Source: Sinorhizobium kostiense (GTDB lineage Bacteria; Pseudomonadota; Alphaproteobacteria; Rhizobiales; Rhizobiaceae). Taken from it: 64,000 nucleotides of DNA. Shown piece after piece: positions 45,989-55,004 of this stretch. Under the pieces are notes generated by a model. It had not been told where the DNA came from. It saw only the letters and a list, made by a program, of their open reading frames with translations, and searched no databases. The position numbers and the translations under genes are program-made. Position 1 is the first letter of the stretch. The number at the start of each line of letters is the position of its first letter. Location of the stretch: the NCBI RefSeq assembly GCF_017874595.1, contig NZ_JAGILA010000004.1, positions 62,001 to 126,000 on the forward strand, written 5' to 3'.

Positions 45989-46210
45989 TGACGGTCCGCC
46001 TTGAGCTGGCGCGGCTACCGTCCGGGCCCAATCCGGGACGGGATTTCCGCGCATTGTCCGTGAGCCATTCCGATCGCCGGCAATCGCTGCGGATGGCCGC
46101 TGTCAGAGCTGATCGGCCGCTTTTTAGCGTCCCTGAAGGTGAATGCAAGTGGATTGCTGCGCCGCAAAGCCCATTATTCCAAAATCTTTGCGCCCTGCGG
46201 CGCCGCCGCA

Positions 46211-46311
46211 TGTCTCCTTAGATCGCGTCCTGATCTACGGACAACGGCAAGCAGCGATTGGAAGTTGAGGCAGTGGCCTTTGCGCGTCTTATCAGGCGCG
46301 CGGCGCTGTAG
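46211..46311 (+). repeat. Two-module intergenic palindromic repeat (copy 2), in 325-bp gap
   Basis: Module one: TCCTTAGATCGcgtcCTGATCTACGGA; module two ends GCGCGTCTTATCAGGCGCGC and GGCGCTGTAGG. It lies directly after the stop of the lipoprotein gene. The rest of the gap before it (45989-46210) is the prs leader; on the minus strand TTGCAT and TAAAAA with 16 bp between them (near 46150-46123) are a possible prs promoter, weakly supported. Confidence 0.6.
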
Positions 46312-46313
46312 GC

Positions 46314-47165
46314 TCATCCGGCTCGTGAGCGGCGCCATTCCAGATAGGCGGCGATCGTCTTTTCGGCGATGGCCTGCATCGTCTCCGGCGGAACGGCACC
46401 CCAAGCATCGGCAGCGGTCTTTGCGACCGTATCCTGTCCCTGGATGCGGTGCAGGCGGTTTCCGTCGCCGTCGAGGATGTCCCAGACATAGACGACGGTC
46501 GTCTTGCCGCCGTCGTTGAGGGCCGAGAAATAGCCCTTGAGGATATGGTCGCTCGTGGTGTCGCCGGAGCTCCTGATCGGCAATCCCTCTGCCCGAGCCG
46601 AAGCGGCTAGTTGTCTGGAGAGGGGTGTCACGGCCTCGACCGGTGCACCGATGATCGGCAGAAAACGGATGCCGCCGGAGCCGGCGCTCGTGGCTTGAGG
46701 CGTCAGGGCGGCATGCTTCGGTTCCGGGGCTGCCGTCGCGGCTGGCTCTGGCTCCAGCGGCTCCTGACGGGCGGCAGTCTCCTGTGGCGGAGGATCGCTT
46801 TGCGCTTGCGGCGCATGCGGCTGCAGGGTCTGGACGGGTGCCCCGCCCTGGGCAAGGCGACTTGCCTGGTCCTCCAGCGTGCCGGCCGGATCCGTGTAGT
46901 CAGTGTAGTCGGTCGCGTACTGCGTCGGCGGACTCGCAACATGCGGCTGTGCCGAGAATGCGGCGGCATTGTTCGGCGGTACGCTTTCGACCGGCATCAC
47001 GGCCGTCTGTGCCGACATGGCATCGAGGTCGGATTGCGTGACGGGCGGCGATCGAAAGCTGCCTTCCCCGACGTCCACCCGCGGTATCAGCGCGTCCGTC
47101 GTGTTGCAGCCGGCCAGGGCTGCGGCAAGGCCAAGGCTGGCGATCGGCATGATCCGCTGTCGCAT
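46314..47165 (-). CDS. Hypothetical lipoprotein with Pro/Gln/Ala-rich middle
   Basis: 283 residues. A lipoprotein signal (SLGLAAALAGC, lipobox Cys about 20), then a disordered stretch to about residue 165 rich in Pro, Gln and Ala, and a folded C-terminal domain (about 165-280) containing HILKGYFSALNDGGKTTVVYVWDILDG, like domains of small outer-membrane-associated lipoproteins of Rhizobiales. Function unknown. I use ATG 47165; a GTG nine bases upstream is possible. Confidence 0.75.
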   Translation of the reverse strand: MRQRIMPIASLGLAAALAGCNTTDALIPRVDVGEGSFRSPPVTQSDLDAMSAQTAVMPVESVPPNNAAAFSAQPHVASPPTQYATDYTDYTDPAGTLEDQASRLAQGGAPVQTLQPHAPQAQSDPPPQETAARQEPLEPEPAATAAPEPKHAALTPQATSAGSGGIRFLPIIGAPVEAVTPLSRQLAASARAEGLPIRSSGDTTSDHILKGYFSALNDGGKTTVVYVWDILDGDGNRLHRIQGQDTVAKTAADAWGAVPPETMQAIAEKTIAAYLEWRRSRAG

Positions 47166-47256
47166 TGTTCCCACCGTCTCGGCTCGAATGGGCGTTGTCG
47201 GAAAGCCGACATGCCGCGCTTTCTTCTATTCTCGCCAAAACGATAGGACGATTTCC

Positions 47257-48408
47257 TTACGCAGTTATGAAGTCCAGCCCGTAGCGCGACAGCGCCCGCG
47301 GCGCGTCCGTGGTCGTCAGGTAGGTCTGCCCGAGCGTCATGGCGGTTCCGCTGTCGGAGTCCATGATGATCATGTGCACGAAGAGCGACATGTCGGGCTC
47401 GATCTCCTGCGGATTGCCGACATGGAACATCTGATGCTCCATCCATGAGGGCGCAAAGCGGGCACCCACCGAATAGCCGCAGGCGTTCAGCCGATGACGG
47501 GCGAGGCCGCGTTCGTCCATGATCTTGGCGTGAACGTCGAATACGGTACCGAAAGTGTTGCCGGGCCTCAGCACCATTTCGATCGCCTGGATCGTCTCGC
47601 GGCAGGCGCTGTAGAGCTCGCGGTGCCGGTTGCTCGGTTCGCCGATCACCACCGTGCGCATCATCGCCGCGTGGTAGTGGGCGCTGACGCCCGCCCATTC
47701 GAGTGTGAGCTGATCATTGGCATCGAGTGTCCGCCGGCCCGCCTTGTAGCGGCAGAGCAAGGCATCGGCACCGGAGCCGATGATGAATTCGTTGGCCGGA
47801 TAATCGCCGCCGCCGGCAAAGACCGCCCCCTGCATGGCCGCGAGGATATCTGCCTCGCTGCCGCCTGGCCGGATCAGCGGCAGTGCCGCCTCGAGCGCGT
47901 CGTCGGCGAGGCTTGCGGCTTTTTCGACATGGGCGATTTCCGCCGGGCTCTTGATGAGACGCAGCCCGCTCACCAGCATGGAGGCGTCGACGAGCTCACC
48001 GAAAGTGGAGAGCTGATTGTCGATAAGGCGCGCCGCCTTTCCGGTCATGCCGTGGGTATCGTATTCGACGCCAATACGGCTGCCGAGCAGGTCGAGTTCG
48101 CTCAGGAGGTTTTTAAGGTCCATAGCGGGATCGGCATTGACCCGGTCCACCCAGATCTCAATTCGGTCGATGTTCGAGGTGTGGCGCGCCTGGCGCAGAT
48201 CGGCCGAGCGCGTCAGCAGCACCATCGAGCCATCCTTCTTGACGACGAGGGTCTGGAAGAAGCAGTAGCCGAAAGTGTCGTAGCCGGTCAGCCAATACAT
48301 GCTCTCCTGCGCGAAGAGGAGCATGGCGTCGAGCCTCTCTTCCTGCATCCGGGCCGTCAGCCGCGCCAGACGGCTTGCATATTCCTCTTCGGCGAAATGA
48401 AGCGCCAT
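47257..48408 (-). CDS. M24-fold (creatinase/Xaa-Pro peptidase-like) protein lacking metal ligands
   Basis: 383 residues with a creatinase N-terminal domain (YASRLARLTARMQEERLDAM, YWLTGYDTFGYC) and a pita-bread C-terminal domain. Where M24 metallopeptidases have the two Asp ligands, this protein has LEWAGVSAHYHAAMMRTV, so the dinuclear metal site is broken, as in creatinase and ectoine-hydrolase-type members. Probably a metal-free amidohydrolase of unknown substrate. ATG 48408 follows GGGAGG and lies one base after the pgeF stop. Confidence 0.82.
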   Translation of the reverse strand: MALHFAEEEYASRLARLTARMQEERLDAMLLFAQESMYWLTGYDTFGYCFFQTLVVKKDGSMVLLTRSADLRQARHTSNIDRIEIWVDRVNADPAMDLKNLLSELDLLGSRIGVEYDTHGMTGKAARLIDNQLSTFGELVDASMLVSGLRLIKSPAEIAHVEKAASLADDALEAALPLIRPGGSEADILAAMQGAVFAGGGDYPANEFIIGSGADALLCRYKAGRRTLDANDQLTLEWAGVSAHYHAAMMRTVVIGEPSNRHRELYSACRETIQAIEMVLRPGNTFGTVFDVHAKIMDERGLARHRLNACGYSVGARFAPSWMEHQMFHVGNPQEIEPDMSLFVHMIIMDSDSGTAMTLGQTYLTTTDAPRALSRYGLDFITA

Positions 48409-48409
48409 C

Positions 48410-49204
48410 TCAAACCTCCCGTAGACAAATCGCGGATATCTGCCGGCCGTAGTCCGGTTCGCGCCGGTGAGTCGTGCGGCGGTAGGAGAAGAAGCGATCC
48501 TCGTCGGCATAGGTGCAGATGTCGAGGTTCTCCGCCGTCACGCCGGCCTCCGTAAGTTTCCGGACCGTCAGCGCGGGCAGGTCGAACATGGCGTGGCCGT
48601 TGCGGCTGGACGGGCTGAAGAACGAACTATAGCCGGCATCGGCCGCGACGAAGCGCTCAACGAATTCGGGTCCGACCTCGTAATGCTGACGGCTGATCGA
48701 TGGGCCGAGGCAGGCGACGATGCGCTCACGGCGCGCGCCGAGCGAAACCATGGCCTCGATGGTGCTTTCCAGTATGCCTGTCAGCGTTCCCTTCCAGCCC
48801 GCATGGGCCGCGCCGATGACACGGGCCTCCGGGTCGGCAAAAAGCACGGGGCCGCAATCGGCCGTAAGGACGCCAAGAACGATGCCGGGCGTCGCCGTCA
48901 CCAGCGCGTCGGCCTCCGGGCGCGAACCGTCGTAGCTGCCGTCGACGATCAAGGCGTCCGGGGAATGGATCTGGTGAACGGTGGCGAGCCGGTGCGGCTC
49001 GGCATCGAACCAGCGCGCGATGCGGGCGCGATTTTCGCCGACACGCGCCCGGTCGTCATGGGAGCCGATACCGACATTGAGGCCGCGGTAGATGCCTTCC
49101 GAAACGCCCCCTTGGCGGGTGAAATAGCCATGCGTGATCGCGCGGCCCGCCCTGGCGCCGAGGAGTGGGCTCTGCACGGGGCAAAGCGAGGCATCGTCCT
49201 GCAT
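48410..49204 (-). CDS. pgeF: Peptidoglycan editing factor PgeF (laccase-domain, YfiH family)
   Basis: A 264-residue DUF152 protein with the metal ligands of the family: HQIHSP, LTADCGPVLFAD and GAAHAGWKGT, plus the N-terminal THGYFTRQGGVSEGIY. Members are zinc enzymes acting on purine nucleosides or editing peptidoglycan stem peptides. ATG 49204 has a weak upstream site. In one run with the midA-like and M24 genes. Confidence 0.9.
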   Translation of the reverse strand: MQDDASLCPVQSPLLGARAGRAITHGYFTRQGGVSEGIYRGLNVGIGSHDDRARVGENRARIARWFDAEPHRLATVHQIHSPDALIVDGSYDGSRPEADALVTATPGIVLGVLTADCGPVLFADPEARVIGAAHAGWKGTLTGILESTIEAMVSLGARRERIVACLGPSISRQHYEVGPEFVERFVAADAGYSSFFSPSSRNGHAMFDLPALTVRKLTEAGVTAENLDICTYADEDRFFSYRRTTHRREPDYGRQISAICLREV

Positions 49205-49316
49205 TCGGTGTTCTCGCCCTTGTATTTTCAATAAGCTACTTTGGATTTGAGGGCGCGCTTCGGCCCGATGAAATGCGGCTGACGTGGGGGGATGTTGGCG
49301 CGGCATGCCGAGACTG

Positions 49317-50447
49317 TCAATTGCCGGCCGAAAGCGAAATGTGGCCGGCGCGCTTCCGCTGGAACGGCGCCAACGCCACTTCGGGGCTGCTGACGACCAG
49401 CACCTTGAACAGTTCGCCCATCTTGCCGGCACCGGTGCCGGCAAGGCGCTCGACATCGTCGCGAATGCTTTCCTGGGTTGTCGCGTTCTTGCCGCGTCCG
49501 AGAGCGGCGGCGCGCTCGAGAAGGCCGAGGCCGACGAGGAAATCGCCTTGGTGCGCAAGCCCGTTCACCTGTATGCCTTCCCCCCTGGCACGGTTCGCCA
49601 GTTGCTCGAAATCGACGTGGCTGGTGAGGTCCGCTTCGCCGGGATGGGCAAGCGGCGGATCGTAACGATGCTTGCGGACGGCTTGAAGGGTATCGCCGTA
49701 ACCGGTCGCCAGATGCCCGTAGTCGATGATGATTGCCGTGCCGCCGCCGGTGCGAAGACGTTCGCAGAACGCGGCCATCACCGCGTCGCGGGCCGGAGCG
49801 ATCTCGAAAATCGTGCCCTCGGCCACCGCTTGCGCCGGCGTCGGCAACAGCGCCGGGTCGATGCCGGCAGTTCCTGCGGCAAAGGTAAGTTCGTCCTCGG
49901 CATCAAGCCCGACCACGCGCTCGCGAAAGCCCAGGGCGGTCCGGACGAACTGGCGGATCGGGATCGCGTCGAAGAGCTCGTTGGCGGCGATGAGCAGGAG
50001 CCCGGCGGGCAAGCTGTCGAAACTTTCATGCCAGTGGATCTTGCCGTAATGAGCGGAGAGGGTCGCCGCCTGGACCTCGCGCAGTCGCTCGCTGGTTTCG
50101 ACGAGATGAACGCTCGATCCCTCATAGAGTTCGGGCGCGAGGCGTTGGACCACACGCAGCATGTCCGACATCATGGTGCCGCGGCCCGGCCCGATCTCGG
50201 CAATGAGCGCGCCCTTGGGGGAACCGTGCTGTTGCCAGGCGTGAACGAGGAAGACGCCGATCATTTCCCCGAAGAGCTGGCTCACCTCCGGCGCGGTGGT
50301 GAAGTCTCCGGCAGCCCCGAAGGGCTCGCGGACACGGTAGTAGCCGTGCTCAGGATCGGCGAGACAGAGGGAGAAGTAGTCGGTGACACTGATCGGCCCG
50401 TTGGCCCTGATCAGGGCCTTGATCTTGTCCGCGAGAGAATTCGTCAT
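49317..50447 (-). CDS. Class I SAM-dependent methyltransferase, MidA/NDUFAF7 family
   Basis: 376 residues. Motifs: FGAAGDFTTAPEVSQLFGEMI near 48, SAM site IAEIGPGRGTMMSDML at about 82-97 and IAANELFDAIPIRQF. The mitochondrial homologue NDUFAF7 methylates an arginine of complex I subunit NDUFS2, so a similar role on NuoD is plausible in this ancestor-like lineage. It starts 12 bases after the lgt stop; a TTG directly after that stop is also in frame. Confidence 0.88.
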   Translation of the reverse strand: MTNSLADKIKALIRANGPISVTDYFSLCLADPEHGYYRVREPFGAAGDFTTAPEVSQLFGEMIGVFLVHAWQQHGSPKGALIAEIGPGRGTMMSDMLRVVQRLAPELYEGSSVHLVETSERLREVQAATLSAHYGKIHWHESFDSLPAGLLLIAANELFDAIPIRQFVRTALGFRERVVGLDAEDELTFAAGTAGIDPALLPTPAQAVAEGTIFEIAPARDAVMAAFCERLRTGGGTAIIIDYGHLATGYGDTLQAVRKHRYDPPLAHPGEADLTSHVDFEQLANRARGEGIQVNGLAHQGDFLVGLGLLERAAALGRGKNATTQESIRDDVERLAGTGAGKMGELFKVLVVSSPEVALAPFQRKRAGHISLSAGN

Positions 50448-50459
50448 GCATTCGTCCAA

Positions 50460-51305
50460 TTATGCGGCGGCGACCGCCGCCCGGCGTGCCCGGACAATTG
50501 CCCATAGTCCGGCGATCGCCATCGGCACCGAAAGGAGCATGCCCATGGTTAGCCAGCCACCGAAAAGATAACCGATTTGCGGGTCCGGTTCGCGGAAGAA
50601 CTCGACGAAGATGCGGCTCGCCGCATAGCCGCAGACGAAGATGCCGGTAACGAGGCCCGGGCTCTGGAGTGCTTTCCGGCGATAGACCAGGTAGGCGAGT
50701 ACCGCCAGAAGCAGGATGCCCTCGAGGGCGGCCTCGTAGAGCTGGCTCGGGTGGCGCGCGAAGGGTCCTCCCGTCGGGAAGACGATCGCCCAGGGCATCG
50801 AGGACAGGCGGCCCCACAGCTCGCCATTGATGAAATTGGCGATTCGGCCGAAGAAAAGGCCGATCGGGACCACGGCGGCCACGATGTCGAGCAGGCTCCA
50901 CACGGCAATCGCATGTCGGCGGGCGAAAATGACGATCGCGAGCGTGGTGCCGAGCAGCCCACCATGGAAGGACATGCCGCCGTTCCAGATTTCTACAGCC
51001 CGGATGGGATCCAGAAGGACCGCCTCGAAGTCGTAGAAGAGGATATAACCAATGCGTCCGCCAAGCACGATGCCGCCGGCCGCCCAGAGCAGGAAATCGT
51101 CGAGTTGCGTCGGGCTGAGAGCGGGGGTGCCGTTGCGCCAGAGCGCAGGGTTCTGAAGGATGCGCCTGGCGTAGAACCAACCGAGCAGGATGCCGGCGAC
51201 ATAGGCGAGGCCGTACCAACGCACGGCGAGAGGCCCGATGGTGAAGATTACGGGGTCGATTTCGGGGAACGGTAGGATTGCGAGGCGAGTCGCTAGAGTT
51301 TCCAA
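50460..51305 (-). CDS. lgt: Phosphatidylglycerol-prolipoprotein diacylglyceryl transferase
   Basis: A 281-residue, seven-helix Lgt, first enzyme of lipoprotein maturation. Signatures: [19 protein letters not shown] with the catalytic His, [15 protein letters not shown] and [10 protein letters not shown]. No ATG is available; I use TTG 51305 because the conserved N terminus begins directly after it. Operon order lgt-midA-pgeF-M24 on the minus strand. Confidence 0.95.
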   Translation of the reverse strand: METLATRLAILPFPEIDPVIFTIGPLAVRWYGLAYVAGILLGWFYARRILQNPALWRNGTPALSPTQLDDFLLWAAGGIVLGGRIGYILFYDFEAVLLDPIRAVEIWNGGMSFHGGLLGTTLAIVIFARRHAIAVWSLLDIVAAVVPIGLFFGRIANFINGELWGRLSSMPWAIVFPTGGPFARHPSQLYEAALEGILLLAVLAYLVYRRKALQSPGLVTGIFVCGYAASRIFVEFFREPDPQIGYLFGGWLTMGMLLSVPMAIAGLWAIVRARRAAVAAA

Positions 51306-51482
51306 GGTCTTTTCTCGTGGCCGGACCGATCATTTTCGCGGAACATGGCGTTCGAATTCGATGGGGTCAAGTCACCACAGCTGCCATCGAGCCGTTGGCG
51401 CTTTTTTCCTTGCATCCTCTCTCCGACGATCCTACCTCAAATTCACACGGCTTCGAGCGGAGCCGAAAGGGAGATCAGAACG

Positions 51483-51770
51483 ATGAGCACAGGCACCAAC
51501 CGCATTCTCGATGATTTCGCCAAGCTGATGACGGATGCCGCAGGCGCGGCCCAGGGTGTCCGCCGCGAGTTCGAGGCGGCATTTCGTGCGCAGGCCGAAG
51601 GCTGGCTGAACTCGCTCGACGTCGTCAAACGCGAAGAGTTCGAAGCCGTGCGGGAGATGGCCGTAAGGGCACGCGACGAGAATGATGTGCTGCGAGCCCG
51701 CCTCGAAGCATTGGAAGCACGCCTTGCGGCGGCCGGTCCGCTGCCCGGCGGAGTGACGACGGGCAAGTAG
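51483..51770 (+). CDS. Accessory factor UbiK/BMFP family protein
   Basis: A 95-residue coiled-coil protein: ILDDFAKLMTDAAGAAQGVRREFEA, then VVKREEFEAVREMAVRARDEN and a leucine-rich heptad helix (LRARLEALEARL). This matches UbiK/BMFP, which forms trimers, binds membranes and helps ubiquinone synthesis. ATG 51483 follows AGGGAGA. Divergent from lgt. Confidence 0.88.
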   Translation: MSTGTNRILDDFAKLMTDAAGAAQGVRREFEAAFRAQAEGWLNSLDVVKREEFEAVREMAVRARDENDVLRARLEALEARLAAAGPLPGGVTTGK

Positions 51771-52366
51771 CGGCTGCCTCTTCCGCGCGAGGTCGCCCGC
51801 GTCTTCAGCACGTGCTATCGGACGCGCTGTAGCTACTTGCTGTATCTGTTTGTCCTTAAATCGAGGTCAGGGAGACAGCAGAATCTCTCATCCCCAAAAC
51901 TGAGATCGACACGTAAGGGCGCGGCTGCGCCCGAATTCGTGCTATCGGGCTCGAGACCAGTTCCGCCGCCGGGGCCGGTACGACTGCACTATTGGCTGGG
52001 AGTATTGCCTGACTGCCGGTCCACAATCGTCAGGGTTAACAAATCCTGAAAAGTTTTCCACCTGTGGACACTGCCAAAAAACCCTTATCGCAGAGTCGGT
52101 TAAGCACCCGTGCTGAATCAAAATCGCAACGGGAGGGCTGGCCTCGCCTCCAAATTTTCGGCTCGGGGGCTGGCAGGCCGACTCTGCCGTTATACACTGA
52201 TTTTAAATGATGATTCGAAACGGGCGGCGCAAGCTTCGGGCAGGGTAATTCAGCCAGAATGGTCGCGGGTCCAGCAATCATAGTGTCCGTATTCGGTATT
52301 GGGTTTGCGGTGTTGCGTCCTGTGAACGTGGCTTTGCGCGCCGGTGCCGTGCCTTCAGGGTGATGC
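51771..52366. other. 596-bp gap: repeat copy, then promoter region of ybjN-proC
   Basis: The left part (51803-51890) carries a minus-strand copy of the two-module repeat: CTACAGCGCGTCCGA and CCTCGATTTAAGGACA on the minus strand. The middle has TTTTCCACCTGTGGA at 52054-52068, a palindrome that resembles two inverted DnaA-box cores. The right part has four GANTC sites and AT-rich patches. I see no coding frame. Confidence 0.55.
52034..52216. promoter_or_regulatory. Cluster of GANTC (CcrM) sites and CtrA-like half-sites
   Basis: GAGTC at 52093-52097, GAATC at 52115-52119, GACTC at 52180-52184 and GATTC at 52212-52216: four CcrM sites in 124 bp, where about one per 256 bp is expected by chance at even composition. 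GGTTAA, the complement of the CtrA half-site TTAACC, occurs at 52034-52039 and 52098-52103. Such a mix is typical of cell-cycle-regulated alphaproteobacterial promoters. The regulated gene would be the YbjN-like gene at 52367. Confidence 0.5.
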
Positions 52367-52867
52367 ATGAGCCTTTTGGAAGTGGAAGTCGAGCGCCAAT
52401 CCAATCCGGTCGATATGATCGAATTCGTTGCCGCCAACAATGACTGGTCCTTCGAGCGGTCCGGCGAAGACGAGATCGCCATGACCGTCGAGGGGCGTTG
52501 GGCGGACTATCATGTGTCCTTCTCCTGGATGGAGGAGTTCGAGGCTCTGCATCTTGCCTGCGCCTTCGACATCAAGGTTCCCGAAAGCCGCGTCAACGAG
52601 GTGATCCGTCTGCTCTCGCAGATCAATGGTCAGGTGCTGATGGGGCATTTCGACCTCTGGCGCCAAGAAGAGGTCATTATCTTCCGGCAATCTTTGCTGC
52701 TTGCCGGCGGTGCGGAGCCGACGAACCGGCAAGTCGAGGTCCTGCTGTCGAGCGCACTCGATGCCTGCGAATCCTATTACCAGGCGTTCCAGTTTGTCGT
52801 CTGGTCCGGCATGGACGCGCAGCGGGCTGTGGATACGGTGATGTTCGAAACCGTTGGAGAGGCCTAA
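52367..52867 (+). CDS. YbjN domain protein
   Basis: A 166-residue YbjN-type protein with a type III secretion chaperone-like fold: VDMIEFVAANNDWSFERSGEDEI, HVSFSWMEEFEALHLACAFD and GHFDLWRQEEVIIFRQSLLL. Alphaproteobacterial members are often next to proC, as here, and have been linked to stress and cell-envelope phenotypes, but their function is not settled. The stop is one base before the proC start. Confidence 0.87.
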   Translation: MSLLEVEVERQSNPVDMIEFVAANNDWSFERSGEDEIAMTVEGRWADYHVSFSWMEEFEALHLACAFDIKVPESRVNEVIRLLSQINGQVLMGHFDLWRQEEVIIFRQSLLLAGGAEPTNRQVEVLLSSALDACESYYQAFQFVVWSGMDAQRAVDTVMFETVGEA

Positions 52868-52868
52868 G

Positions 52869-53690
52869 ATGAGTGCAGCGCTTTCCGGCCCGATCGTCCT
52901 CGTCGGTGCCGGCAATATGGGTGGCGCGATGCTTGGGGGCTGGTTGAAGAGCGGTTTCAAAGGTGGCGACGTTCTCGTCGTCGATCCGGGACCGCCTCCC
53001 GCCATGGCCAAACTGATCGCTGACAACGGTGTGCGCCTTGCTACCTCCGTGCCCGAGGGCATCAAGGCGGATGTCCTGTTCCTCGCCGTGAAGCCGCAGA
53101 TCATGGATGCGGCGCTGCCGCCCCTGACGGGCCTTGTCGGCCCACGGACGGTGATCGTTTCCGTCGCCGCCGGTAGGACGCTCGGCTTCATCGAGAGCTA
53201 CCTCGGCGAGACGGCGATCGTGCGGGCTATGCCGAACACGCCCGCGCTCATCGGCCGTGGAGTGACGGGCGCATTTCCCAACGCGCGGGTCACCGAAGCA
53301 CAGCGCGCACTCGTCCACGATCTGTTGAAGGTCAGCGGCCCGGTCGAGTGGGTTTCGAGCGAAGCGGACATCGATGCGGTGACCGCCCTATCCGGTAGCG
53401 GCCCGGCCTATGTCTTCTATCTCGTCGAGTGCATGGCGGAGGCCGGGCGCAAGCTTGGCCTGGAGGCGGACCTCGCCATGCGGCTTGCTCGGGAAACCGT
53501 CGCGGGGGCTGGTGAACTCCTGCATCAGTCCCCCGACGATGCCGCACGATTGCGGCAGAACGTGACCTCGCCCGGCGGCACTACGGCTGCCGCGCTCGCC
53601 GTGCTCATGGCGGAGAACGGCATGCAGCCGCTTTTTGACAAAGCCATCGCGGCCGCCCGCATGCGTGCCGAAGAACTGGCCGGCTCGTAG
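52869..53690 (+). CDS. proC: Pyrroline-5-carboxylate reductase
   Basis: A 273-residue ProC, last step of proline synthesis (P5C to proline with NAD(P)H). Rossmann motif LVGAGNMGGAMLGGW, FLAVKPQIM, RAMPNTPALIGRG and the catalytic C-terminal signature DAVTALSGSGPAYVF with SPGGTTAAAL. ATG 52869 is served by GGAGAGG inside the end of the YbjN gene; the two are translationally coupled. Confidence 0.96.
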   Translation: MSAALSGPIVLVGAGNMGGAMLGGWLKSGFKGGDVLVVDPGPPPAMAKLIADNGVRLATSVPEGIKADVLFLAVKPQIMDAALPPLTGLVGPRTVIVSVAAGRTLGFIESYLGETAIVRAMPNTPALIGRGVTGAFPNARVTEAQRALVHDLLKVSGPVEWVSSEADIDAVTALSGSGPAYVFYLVECMAEAGRKLGLEADLAMRLARETVAGAGELLHQSPDDAARLRQNVTSPGGTTAAALAVLMAENGMQPLFDKAIAAARMRAEELAGS

Positions 53691-53766
53691 GAAGTCGCGA
53701 CTTCAACCAAGCCGCTCAACTGACTACGATGCTCCGTTCTCTGGTGTCGCGCGAGAGTGCCTTATC

Positions 53767-53898
53767 CTATCCGAACAGAGGGCGGAGCACCGAGCGGATC
53801 GCAAGAACACAGATCTTGCCCATTGCCGCGCTGCGTTGCCGGCGCGCCAGAGCGTGAAGCTGCTGGCCGTCGAGGAATTCTCGCCTTTGTTCGTGCAT
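53767..53898 (-). CDS. Small basic protein (43 aa), divergent from LysR gene
   Basis: A short frame with a good ribosome site: GGAGA lies 7 bases before ATG 53898. The product is MHEQRREF, then an Arg/Gln/Ala-rich middle and a helical basic end (RSAAMGKICVLAIRSVL). It recalls the small DUF1127-like basic proteins of Rhizobiales that often accompany LysR regulators, but I cannot assign it to the family with certainty. It lies 111 bp from the LysR start in a 319-bp gap that holds no other feature I can support. Confidence 0.45.
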   Translation of the reverse strand: MHEQRREFLDGQQLHALARRQRSAAMGKICVLAIRSVLRPLFG

Positions 53899-54009
53899 CG
53901 ACTTTCTCCGCCGATCTCAAGTTGAAGACACGAGAACGATAGGGGCAGTCGCTGCCGGCGATAATCCGTGCTAGCTTCACTTCATCTGTGACGATTTGGA
54001 ATAGATGCA

Positions 54010-54918
54010 ATGGACCGACAGGAGGCCATGGCGGTGTTTCTCGCCGTCGTCGAGGAGGGGGATTTTTCCGCAGCGGCGCGGCGTCTCAGGATGACGCCCT
54101 CGGCCGTAAGCAAGATTGTCGGCCGACTCGAAGCTCGGCTTGGCGTGAGGCTGCTGCAACGCTCGACCCGCAGCATCAGCCTCACGGCGGAGGGGCACGC
54201 TTTCGCGGAGTCGACCCGCCGCATCCTCAGCGACATGGAAGAGGCCGAACTTGCAATCCAGCCGGGTTCCGAGCCGCGCGGTCGCCTGCGTGTCAGCCTT
54301 CCAAGCGCCTTCGGTCACCGCCTCATCGTCCCGATGCTGCCGGCCTTCATCGGCCGGTATCCCGCAATAGAACTAGAGCTGGATTTCACCGACGCGATCG
54401 TCGATCTCGTCAATGGCGACGCTGACGTCGCCGTGCGCGTAGCGGCGCAAAGTGACTCCATGTTGATCACACGACGACTCGCGCCCAATCGGCGCATCAT
54501 CTGCGCGGCGCCGGGGTATCTGGAGCGTTATGGTATTCCCCAGAACCCCGACGATCTTGAGAAACACGTCTGTCTCGGAATTACCTCCCGCGGTCGCCTC
54601 AACGTCTGGGAGTTCGAAGAAGGCGGCCTACGCCGGTCGATACGCATTCGAAGTTCCGTGGAGGCAAACAGCACTGAGGCCCTGCGCCGGCTCGCGCTTG
54701 CCGGCATGGGGGTCGTACGGCTATCGGAGATTCTCGTCAGCCCCGATATCAGCGCTGGCCGCCTGAAACCATTACTGATTGACAGCAACCACGCGGAGGC
54801 CGAGCCGATCAGCGTGGTCTACCCGCATCGCCGCTTCCTGTCGCCACGCGTGCGCGCCTTCGTCGATTTCCTCGTCGAGCAGTTTGCGCATCCGCCGTGG
54901 GAGACGCAACTTCAGTAA
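54010..54918 (+). CDS. LysR family transcriptional regulator
   Basis: 302 residues with an N-terminal HTH (MAVFLAVVEEGDFSAAARRLRMTPSAVSKIVGRLE) and a PBP2-type effector domain (GRLRVSLPSAFGHRLIVPML, RFLSPRVRAFVDFL). It belongs to the CrgA/DmlR-like group. Its target is probably divergent; only the small 43-residue gene lies in that direction. ATG 54010. Confidence 0.9.
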   Translation: MDRQEAMAVFLAVVEEGDFSAAARRLRMTPSAVSKIVGRLEARLGVRLLQRSTRSISLTAEGHAFAESTRRILSDMEEAELAIQPGSEPRGRLRVSLPSAFGHRLIVPMLPAFIGRYPAIELELDFTDAIVDLVNGDADVAVRVAAQSDSMLITRRLAPNRRIICAAPGYLERYGIPQNPDDLEKHVCLGITSRGRLNVWEFEEGGLRRSIRIRSSVEANSTEALRRLALAGMGVVRLSEILVSPDISAGRLKPLLIDSNHAEAEPISVVYPHRRFLSPRVRAFVDFLVEQFAHPPWETQLQ

Positions 54919-55004
54919 TGGCTCCTTTGTTTCGCGCGTGCTTCCGAATTGCGCCGTATTCAGCTAACTCATGACGCGAACGAATTTGGAAGATAGGGAC
55001 TGTA

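Noticed and set aside
51803-51890. Possible CRISPR-like or tandem repeat structure
   Set aside because: The unit is present once here and is a dispersed palindromic repeat, not a spaced array.
52054-52068. Plasmid or chromosomal replication origin because of DnaA-box-like palindrome
   Set aside because: Only one imperfect inverted pair, no dnaA/repABC/hemE neighbourhood and no AT-rich unwinding region.
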